Shown here: positions 1 to 5,644 of the stretch, piece after piece | How positions within the stretch are numbered: position 1 is the stretch's first letter | Layout: the number at the start of each line of letters is the position of its first letter | Assembly (NCBI GenBank): GCA_900551205.1 | Contig: URUW01000040.1 | Location: 1 to 11,850 of the forward strand | Origin: an uncultured Collinsella sp. | Lineage (GTDB): Bacteria; Actinomycetota; Coriobacteriia; Coriobacteriales; Coriobacteriaceae | Direction of reading: 5' to 3' | DNA length: 11,850 nucleotides | Notes under the pieces: model-generated | Databases searched by the model: none | What the model saw: the letters and a program-made list of their open reading frames with translations, nothing else | What the model was told of the DNA's origin: nothing | Position numbers and translations under genes: made by a program

Positions 1-1
1 G

Positions 2-67
2 CTCGACGCTGCTTGCGCTGACGTTTTCTCGACCTGGGTGGGCTGGTCTTGGTTTGGTTTTATGTAA
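2..67 (+). CDS. Possible C-terminal tail of an upstream gene (partial)
   Basis: One frame is open from the window edge to a TAA at 65-67. It encodes 21 residues ending in a tryptophan- and phenylalanine-rich stretch. Its codons (GAC, TTC, ACC, GGC) suit a high-GC genome, and its stop overlaps the AAAGGA ribosome binding site of the next gene, as is common inside operons. A second frame, that of the next gene, is also open to the edge, so this assignment is weak. No function can be named. Confidence 0.3.
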   Translation, partial: LDAACADVFSTWVGWSWFGFM

Positions 68-80
68 AGGATGGTGCCGC

Positions 81-1073
81 GTGGACGTGCAACAGCTAGA
101 AGAGTCCTGGGCTGCAAGGGCCGGCGCGCGTGAGGCGCGTCTTGTTGCGGCCTCGCACGTGCCGGCGGCGCTGTCGCTGCTGGGGATTGTGCGTCCCAGC
201 GATCGCCTGGTCGTGTTTGCCGATGACTTTGCCGATGCGTTTGCGCGCGGCTTTGATGCCTGCGACGTTGTGCTCGTGGGGGAGCCGTCGGTTGCGGCGT
301 TTACCGCCGCGTCCGAGGGCTTTGATGCTTCGTTTGATGCTGGCGGGTCGCATCTGTGGTGGTTCGTCAATTCCATCGGCGGGTTTGGCCTACGTGTGCC
401 CGATCTGCGTGCGCTGGGTCGGGCGGCGCGTGAGGCCCGTGCGTTGCTCGTGGTGGATAACACCGTGGCAAGCGTCTTTGGGTGCGATCCGCTGCGTTTG
501 GGTGCCGTCCTGTCGCTCGAGGCACTCGACCGTGTGTGTACCGGCGTTGCGCCGCGCAAGCTCGTCGCCGCTTCGGTGGCGCGTTCGCAGCTTAAGCGCC
601 ATCGCGTGGATGCCGCCGCCGAGTGTGCGCATGCGCTTCTTGCGGATTGCGGTGCGTCTGCACTCGACCTTTCTGCTAATGAGACTTGCATGCTGGAGCG
701 GGGGCTGTCTTCGCTCGACGCTCGCATGCAGGCCCACATCGATCGCGCCCGTGCGCTGGCCGAGTATCTGGCCGCCAACGAGATGGTACGCAACGTGCGC
801 TATCCCGGGCTGACCTCGCATCCCGACCATGCGGTTGCAACGGGAATCCTCGAGCACGGCTTTGGCCCGGCAGTTGAGTTTGACCTTATCGAGCGAAGTG
901 CTGGTGAGCTGTTCGACACATTGCCGGGGGAGTTCCGCACGTCGCCCGCCGGCGGCTCAGCAACGCGCCTTTCGGCCCCGCGCGGTAAGCGGGGGAGCGC
1001 CATCCGCCTCTTCGCCGGCACCGACGACCCTCTGCAGGTGGCTGCCACTCTCGATAACGCCCTTCGCAAGTAG
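81..1073 (+). CDS. Degenerate Cys/Met-metabolism PLP-fold protein, PLP lysine missing
   Basis: The protein is about 330 aa, against roughly 380-400 for cystathionine gamma-synthase/lyase relatives. Family features are visible: LLVVDNT with the conserved Asp (residue 126) that normally contacts the pyridine nitrogen, GLSSLDARMQ and YPGLTSHP in the C-terminal domain, and RLFAGTDDP near the end. The usual S-x-T-K motif holding the Schiff-base lysine is replaced by LEALDRVCTG (about residues 146-155), so no Lys stands at the expected place (Asp150/Arg151). The N-terminal segment of typical family members is also missing. I prefer the GTG at 81 because AAAGGA (66-71) precedes it by 9 bases; a TTG at 54 is in frame, and the frame stays open to the window edge, so a longer protein cannot be excluded. 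It is probably a non-catalytic paralogue, partner subunit or decaying gene. Family is fairly sure; function is not. Confidence 0.75.
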   Translation: MDVQQLEESWAARAGAREARLVAASHVPAALSLLGIVRPSDRLVVFADDFADAFARGFDACDVVLVGEPSVAAFTAASEGFDASFDAGGSHLWWFVNSIGGFGLRVPDLRALGRAAREARALLVVDNTVASVFGCDPLRLGAVLSLEALDRVCTGVAPRKLVAASVARSQLKRHRVDAAAECAHALLADCGASALDLSANETCMLERGLSSLDARMQAHIDRARALAEYLAANEMVRNVRYPGLTSHPDHAVATGILEHGFGPAVEFDLIERSAGELFDTLPGEFRTSPAGGSATRLSAPRGKRGSAIRLFAGTDDPLQVAATLDNALRK

Positions 1074-1090
1074 CTAATCGGGGTCTGTGT

Positions 1091-1246
1091 CACGAAAACG
1101 GCCTATTTACTACGTTTAAGCAATAGGGGTCGACCACACCCGCCTATTTTGAAAATTACCAAGCTGTTTACCAGCGGTTTTATTTTCATAATGTCCGGTA
1201 TGGTCGTGGGTGTTCAACTAAACGTAGTAGATGGGCCCGTTTTGTG
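1091..1246. repeat. 156-bp long imperfect palindrome (MITE- or REP-like element)
   Basis: The outer 28 nt on each side (1091-1118 and 1219-1246) are imperfect inverted repeats and include a perfect 11-bp core, TACTACGTTTA at 1108-1118 against TAAACGTAGTA at 1219-1229. Pairing continues inward: CGACCA 1131-1136 with TGGTCG 1201-1206, TGAAAAT 1150-1156 with ATTTTCA 1182-1188, and GCTG 1163-1166 with CAGC 1172-1175 around a 5-nt loop at the exact centre. The whole segment can fold as one hairpin. It sits between two convergent genes and has no ORF of its own. I could not identify a target-site duplication. It may be a mobile miniature element, or it may act as a bidirectional transcription end. 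Confidence 0.7.
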
Positions 1247-1296
1247 GCGCGAGCCTCAACCCGAGGGCGCTGTGGGCTAAAAACCGCCTAAAAGGA

Positions 1297-1644
1297 CTAC
1301 TTTGCGTTGATGCTGGCGATGAGGGCGTCGGCTTTGGTAGCGATGACGTTGTTGATGTCGGTCTGCAGCTCCTCGTAGACCGCTATGGCTCGCTCGCCGG
1401 CGGGGGTAAGCGTGGATCCGCGGGCGCCGTCGCGCTCGATGAGCTTGCAGCCCAGCTGTCCTTCGGCCTCGTTCACAATGCGCCAGGCCTTGGAATACGC
1501 CATACCCATGCTCTTGGCGGCACGGTTGAGCGAGTGCTCGCGGGCGATACCTTGCAGCAACAAGACGCAGCCGTGGCCGAAGACGCCCGGCAAATCTTTG
1601 TCGCACGCTTGAATGACCAACTTTGCCGTCGTCTTGTACTTCAT
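1297..1644 (-). CDS. ModE-like winged helix-turn-helix regulator (DNA-binding domain only)
   Basis: This 115-aa protein has the LysR/ModE-type winged helix: SLNRAAKSMGMAYSKAWRIVNEAEGQLG forms the HTH (about residues 38-65), followed by the wing and LTPAGERAI (about 79-87). In ModE this pattern is the N-terminal DNA-binding half. Here the C-terminal molybdate-binding (TOBE) domains are absent, as in many stand-alone proteins of this group, so the signal it senses is unknown. The ATG at 1644 has GGGGAG on the minus strand (plus 1655-1660) 10 bases upstream. It is divergent from guaB, so it could act on the shared region 1645-1836, and it converges on the PLP-fold gene. No Mo-transport or molybdopterin gene lies in the window, so a role in molybdate control is only a family-level guess. 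Confidence 0.8.
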   Translation of the reverse strand: MKYKTTAKLVIQACDKDLPGVFGHGCVLLLQGIAREHSLNRAAKSMGMAYSKAWRIVNEAEGQLGCKLIERDGARGSTLTPAGERAIAVYEELQTDINNVIATKADALIASINAK

Positions 1645-1727
1645 ACGCCCACGTCTCCCCGCTAAAGTGTTTGCTGGGCAAACGCAAAGCCTGCGTCAAA
1701 CCCTCGTGTGCTCTTCTTAAATCATGC

Positions 1728-1733
1728 ATTGTA
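1728..1733 (-). promoter_or_regulatory. Candidate extended -10 of the ModE-like gene
   Basis: On the minus strand the sequence reads TGC-TACAAT, an extended -10 with five of six consensus bases. It would start transcription near 1721, about 77 bases before the start codon. No good -35 is seen. It overlaps the proposed guaB promoter on the other strand. Confidence 0.35.
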
Positions 1734-1757
1734 GCAGTCAAAGTGCGTTAAGATACT
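1729..1757 (+). promoter_or_regulatory. Weak candidate guaB promoter
   Basis: TTGTAG (1729-1734) and GATACT (1752-1757) are separated by 17 bases. Agreement with consensus is only moderate (3/6 and 4/6); an overlapping TAAGAT at 1749-1754 is an alternative -10. The position, between the divergent genes and just ahead of a palindromic array, is the main support. Confidence 0.3.
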
Positions 1758-1766
1758 TCACCAGTA

Positions 1767-1786
1767 TTGGGCGCCCAAGGTTGGGC
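1767..1786 (+). promoter_or_regulatory. Three TTGGGC half-sites upstream of guaB (operator candidate)
   Basis: A perfect 12-bp palindrome, TTGGGC-GCCCAA (1767-1778), is followed after GG by another TTGGGC (1781-1786). GCCCAA can therefore pair with either neighbour. The array starts about 10 bases after the proposed guaB -10, so a bound protein would sit on the transcription start; if transcribed, it could also form a small hairpin. The regulator is unknown; the neighbouring ModE-like protein is one possibility. Confidence 0.45.
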
Positions 1787-1836
1787 TGGGTCCTACGAGG
1801 CCTGCAGCCGACCGGTCGCATGGAAAAAGGAGAAAC

Positions 1837-3311
1837 ATGGCTACGTTCTTTCCCGGTGAGTCCCACACGTTTTCGGAGTATCTGCTGGTTCCTGGTTACT
1901 CGTCCTCGCAGTGCATCCCCAACAACGTCTCTCTCAAGACGCCGCTAACCCGCTTTAAGCGCGGTGAGAAGCCGGCAATCACCCTGAACATCCCCATGGT
2001 TTCCGCCATCATGCAGTCCGTCTCGGGCGTCGACATGGGTGTCGCGCTCGCTACCGAGGGTGGCCTGTCCTTCATCTACGGTTCCCAGACCCCCGAGTCC
2101 GAGGCCGCTATGGTCAAGGCCGTCAAGGATCACAAGGCTGGCTTCGTTCAGTCTGATTCCACGCTGACCCCCGACATGACCATGGAGCAGGTCATCGAGC
2201 TCAAGGAGAAGACCGGTCACTCCACCATGCCGGTTACCGATGACGGCACCCCCAAGGGCAAGCTCCTGGGTATCGTCACCAGCCGTGACTATCGCCCCAG
2301 CCGCGATGACCACCAGAAGAAGGTCTCCGAGTTCATGACCCCGCGTGAGCAGCTCATCGTGGGCGACAAGAACATCAGCCTCAAGGTTGCCAACGACGTC
2401 ATTTGGGACAACAAGCTCAACGCCCTGCCCATCGTCGACGACAACGATCACCTCATGGGCATCGTCTTCCGCAAGGACTACGACAGCCACAAGACCAACC
2501 CCAACGAGCTGCTCGATAACGACAAGCGCTACATGGTCGGCCGCTGCTCATCGAGGCCGGCGCCGATGTCCTGTGCATCGACTCTTCCGAGGGCTTCAGC
2601 GAGTGGCAGAAGCGCACCATCGAGTGGATCCGCGCCAACTACGGCGAGGACGTCAAGGTCGGTGCCGGTAACGTCGTCGACGCCGAGGGCTTCCGCTTTC
2701 TGGCCGACTGCGGTGCCGACTTCATCAAGGTCGGTATCGGCGGCGGTTCCATCTGCATTACCCGCGAGACCAAGGGTATCGGTCGCGGCCAGGCCACCGC
2801 GCTGATCGACGTCTGCCGCGCTCGCGACGAGTACTACGAGGAGACCGGCGTCTACGTGCCCGTGTGCTCTGACGGCGGTATCGTCTACGACTACCACATG
2901 ACGCTCGCCCTTGCCATGGGCGCCGACTTTATGATGCTGGGTCGCTACTTCGCCCGCTTTGACGAGAGCCCGACCGAGCGCGTCAATGTGAACGGCCAGT
3001 ATATGAAGGAGTACTGGGGCGAGGGCTCTGCGCGTGCCCGCAACTGGCAGCGCTACGACCTGGGCGGCGCCGCGAAGCTCAGCTTCGTCGAGGGCGTTGA
3101 CTCCTACGTTCCCTACGCCGGTTCCCTCAAGGACGGCGTGGGCGGCACGCTCTACAAGGTCAAGTCCACGATGTGCAATTGCGGTGCCCTCTCGATCCCC
3201 GAGCTCCAGGAAAAGGCACGCTTGACCCTGGTCAGCTCCACCTCCATCGTCGAAGGCGGAGCCCACGACGTTGTCGTAAAGGATTCTCAGCAGTCCGTGT
3301 CTTATCGATAA
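1837..3311 (+). pseudogene. guaB: IMP dehydrogenase, frameshifted by an apparent 37-bp deletion
   Basis: IMP dehydrogenase oxidises IMP to XMP with NAD+, the committed step of guanine nucleotide synthesis. The start is secure (AAGGAG at 1827-1832). Frame 1 encodes residues 1-235: the barrel start, then two CBS repeats (about 105-220). After KRYMVG the frame jumps at 2540/2541 to one reading [16 protein letters not shown] and continuing to the TAA at 3309-3311. The uncorrected frame runs into unrelated sequence and stops at 2803-2805. Compared from memory with the 503-aa Tritrichomonas foetus enzyme, the junction lacks 12 residues (AGINTRDFRERV there) plus one base, i.e. 37 bp. Restoring them gives exactly 503 aa, and catalytic Cys319 (TGC 2754-2756, in [10 protein letters not shown]) and flap Arg418-Tyr419 (3051-3056) fall on the expected numbers. 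The lost stretch is part of the barrel, so the product should be inactive. It could be a real mutation or an assembly error. Confidence 0.9.
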
Positions 3312-3343
3312 GCCTGCACTCATAATCGATCTTTCGCCGATTG

Positions 3344-3382
3344 GTGCCGCCCGCTTCATTTGCGGACGGCACTTTTTCTTTT
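3344..3382 (+). terminator. Intrinsic terminator after guaB
   Basis: GTGCCGCCCGC (3344-3354) pairs with GCGGACGGCAC (3362-3372), with one mismatch across a 7-nt loop. TTTTTCTTTT follows at 3373-3382. It lies 32 bases after the guaB stop and separates guaB from the sugar module. Confidence 0.92.
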
Positions 3383-3450
3383 CTAGTTCGAATAAATCGG
3401 CTATCGTTTTATTGTTTGCGTTGCAATGCCTTTTATAGGGGAGATAAGAG

Positions 3451-4212
3451 ATGAAAATTGACGAGCTGGTTCGTGACCATTACGTCGATTTGGGCGACAT
3501 AGATCGTGACATTTGGCGCTATATCTCAATGCATCGCTACGAGGCTGCTAATTCGACGCTTGTTGATCTAGCGGCCAAGTGCAACGCATCAAAATCTGCC
3601 GTTCTACGTTTTGCTCAGCGCCTAGGGTTTCGTGGATTCTCTGAGTTCAAATACGCCCTCAAGGCTGAAGTAGAAGCTGATGCTCGCGATATAGTCGACG
3701 TTGCGGTTCTCGATCGTTATACCGCCATTGTCTTAAAATCGCTTAAAGACTTTCTTTCGCGTGATTTCACGCCTGTATTCAGGCTTATCGAGCAGAGCTC
3801 AAAGGTGTTTCTTTACGGCACGGGAACGCTCCAACGTGCGGTTGCTCAAGAGATGCGTCGCGTGTTTTTGGCTGGTGACGAATATTTCTACGTCGTGGAA
3901 GGCGTTGATGAGACCGCAGCTCTTACGGGCGCTTTGACTCAAGACGATCTTCTCTTTGTCTTTTCTCTAAAAGGACAATCCGATAATGCAACTACGCTTG
4001 CGCGAAATCTCAAAGCCAGAAACGTTCCTTTTATTGCGGTAACGAGTTATCTGGATAACGATATCGCTCATCTTGCTGATGAGAGCATCTTGGTTGGTAC
4101 CGAGAGCCTACCGATTGGTGGCGGACATAGTTACGAAGTGCTCGACGCCTATTTTCTTCTCGTCAGCATCTTGTTCTTGAAGTATTCCGAATACAAACGA
4201 GCGCATCGATAG
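3451..4212 (+). CDS. RpiR/MurR-family transcriptional regulator (HTH + SIS domain)
   Basis: The protein is 253 aa, close to the family's usual 250-300. The N-terminal RpiR-type HTH is clear at about residues 35-70 (LVDLAAKCNASKSAVLRFAQRLGFRGFSEFKYAL). The C-terminal half, from about residue 115, is a SIS fold (VFLYGTGTLQRAVAQEM, then FSLKGQSDNATTLARNL and FIAVTSYLDNDIAHLAD), which in this family binds a phosphorylated sugar or amino sugar as effector. GGGGAGA at 3438-3444 is the ribosome binding site. It precedes a sugar-acid dehydratase and a PTS permease on the same strand and most likely controls them; the 178-bp gap that follows holds palindromes typical of operators. Whether it represses or activates cannot be told. 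Its codon use is less GC-biased than that of guaB or leuS. Confidence 0.9.
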   Translation: MKIDELVRDHYVDLGDIDRDIWRYISMHRYEAANSTLVDLAAKCNASKSAVLRFAQRLGFRGFSEFKYALKAEVEADARDIVDVAVLDRYTAIVLKSLKDFLSRDFTPVFRLIEQSSKVFLYGTGTLQRAVAQEMRRVFLAGDEYFYVVEGVDETAALTGALTQDDLLFVFSLKGQSDNATTLARNLKARNVPFIAVTSYLDNDIAHLADESILVGTESLPIGGGHSYEVLDAYFLLVSILFLKYSEYKRAHR

Positions 4213-4230
4213 GTTTCCGCAGGTAAACGA

Positions 4231-4268
4231 GCTGTGGAAATTTCCCAGCTGGTGGGAATTCGTCCCAA
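4231..4268 (+). promoter_or_regulatory. Nested inverted repeats, candidate RpiR operators
   Basis: Within 38 bases there are a perfect palindrome GGAAATTTCC (4236-4245), TTCCCA (4242-4247) facing TGGGAA (4253-4258) across 5 bases, and TGGGA (4253-4257) facing TCCCA (4263-4267). GAAA/TTTC half-sites are common in operators of RpiR-family regulators. A weak -10-like TATATC (4285-4290) follows, which would place the last repeat over the -35 and suit repression of the downstream operon. The regulator assignment rests on proximity. Confidence 0.55.
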
Positions 4269-4334
4269 CCACGGACGATGTATCTATATCGTCTTTCTCA
4301 GCTCTTTCTGGGATATTCGCCTCCTACACTTGGC

Positions 4335-4370
4335 CTCGTTAAACGAGACCGCGAACGAAAGCGAGTCTCG
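4335..4370 (+). promoter_or_regulatory. Overlapping alternative hairpins in the dehydratase leader
   Basis: A 13-nt palindrome CTCGTTAAACGAG (4335-4347) shares its right half with a second stem, CGAGAC (4344-4349) with GTCTCG (4365-4370), helped by inner CGC/GCG pairs. Both cannot form at once. The second stem ends 20 bases before the start codon. It has no U-run, so it is not a simple terminator; it may be an operator or leader RNA structure. Confidence 0.4.
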
Positions 4371-4390
4371 GTGAATCGGGAAGGGACGAA

Positions 4391-5596
4391 ATGGATTCCT
4401 TGAAGATCACGGACGTCCGTCCCATCTGCACTGCTCCCGAGGGTATTAACCTTGTTGTGGTGAAGGTGGAGACGAATGACCCGTCCATCTACGGTGTTGG
4501 CTGCGCTACGTTTACGCAGCGTTATGAGGCGGTTGCCCATGCGGTTGACCGCTATCTGAAGCCCTTTTTGCTAGGTAAAGATCCTGCGCGAATTCAGGAT
4601 ATCTGGCAGACTGCACATGTTTCTGGATATTGGCGAAACGGGCCGATCTGGAACAATGCACTTTCCGGCATTGACATGGCACTTTGGGACATTAAGGGCA
4701 AGATGGCCGGCATGCCGCTCTATGACCTTTTTGGTGGTAAATGCCGCGATGCTGTTCCGGCGTATATTCATGCCGATGCACAGACGATAGAGGGCGCAAT
4801 CGATTTGGTCCAGCAGCGCGTCGATGCGGGCTGGAATCGAATCCGCGTTCAAATCGGTGGCTATGGCGGAAACGTTCCTGTTGAGAATAAGCCTAAAGAT
4901 GCGCTACCCGGTGCATACTATGATCCCAAAGTGTATATGCGCACGGCTATTGAGGGCTTTACTGCCTTACGTCGCGAGTTTGGTGACGACATTGAGCTGT
5001 GCCATGATGTCCATGAGCGTTTGACGCCTTCCGAGGCAATCCGCTTCGCGCAGCAAATGGACCAATTCGACCTGCTGTTCCTTGAGGACGTGCTCGCTCC
5101 CGAGCAAATCGCATGGTTCGATCAGGTGCGCGCTCATACGACTTGCCCGCTTGCCATGGGCGAGCTCATCAACAACCCGCATGAGTGGATGCAGCTTGTT
5201 CAGAATCGAAGCGTTGACTATCTTCGTCTCCACATCAGTCAGGCAGGTGGAATCACGCCCGTTCGCAAGATCATTGCTTTCGCTGACGTTAATGGAGTTC
5301 GCACCGCTTGGCATGGTCCTGGCGATATGTCCGGTATTGGGCATGCGGTCAACACGCACCTTTCCATTTCCTCACCGAACTTCGGTATCCAAGAGTGGAG
5401 CTGCAGCATTAAGGAGAACACGTATCGTGTGTTCCCGGGCATGCCAGTCGTTGAGAACGGCTATGTGTATCTGAACGATCAGCCCGGTATCGGTGTGGAT
5501 ATCGATGAGAATCTCGCAGCAGAGTTCCCTCCCGTCGATAAGGATTTGAGTTGGCTTCTTTGCAGACTTCCGGATGGTTCCGCTGCTCGACCGTAA
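4391..5596 (+). CDS. Enolase-superfamily sugar-acid dehydratase (ManD/RspA type)
   Basis: The 401-aa protein matches the mannonate dehydratase/RspA family in length (about 400) and pattern. The N-terminal capping domain contains YWRNGPIWNNALSGIDMALWDIKGK (about 80-104), typical of this group. In the barrel, Asp206 (CHDVH), Glu232 (LFLEDVLAPE) and Glu258 (MGELINN) are spaced 26 and 26 residues apart and are the expected Mg2+ ligands; His208, His308 (AWHGPGD) and Glu335 (QEW) complete the site. Family members dehydrate D-mannonate and/or D-gluconate to 2-keto-3-deoxygluconate in the cytoplasm, and some RspA-like members show little activity. The C-terminus ends RLPDGSAARP, which in my recollection resembles the RspA/low-activity side; this is uncertain. 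A GGGAAGGGA sequence precedes the ATG. The PTS gene follows 48 bases later, so they are probably one operon. The substrate is not settled by sequence alone. Confidence 0.88.
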   Translation: MDSLKITDVRPICTAPEGINLVVVKVETNDPSIYGVGCATFTQRYEAVAHAVDRYLKPFLLGKDPARIQDIWQTAHVSGYWRNGPIWNNALSGIDMALWDIKGKMAGMPLYDLFGGKCRDAVPAYIHADAQTIEGAIDLVQQRVDAGWNRIRVQIGGYGGNVPVENKPKDALPGAYYDPKVYMRTAIEGFTALRREFGDDIELCHDVHERLTPSEAIRFAQQMDQFDLLFLEDVLAPEQIAWFDQVRAHTTCPLAMGELINNPHEWMQLVQNRSVDYLRLHISQAGGITPVRKIIAFADVNGVRTAWHGPGDMSGIGHAVNTHLSISSPNFGIQEWSCSIKENTYRVFPGMPVVENGYVYLNDQPGIGVDIDENLAAEFPPVDKDLSWLLCRLPDGSAARP

Positions 5597-5644
5597 TGCG
5601 ACCCGGAGTTATTTGTATTTGAGTTCCTTGAAAGGGGATAGACC

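Noticed and set aside
1231..1665. Plus-strand open frame across the ModE-like gene
   Set aside because: It overlaps the HTH gene in antisense and has no ribosome binding site or recognisable domain.
2339..2671. Separate small gene inside guaB in another frame
   Set aside because: It is low-complexity Ser/Thr/Arg-rich shadow translation of the IMPDH sequence.
2529..3359. Minus-strand open frame opposite the second half of guaB
   Set aside because: It is antisense to clear IMPDH coding sequence and runs through the guaB terminator; no family is recognisable.
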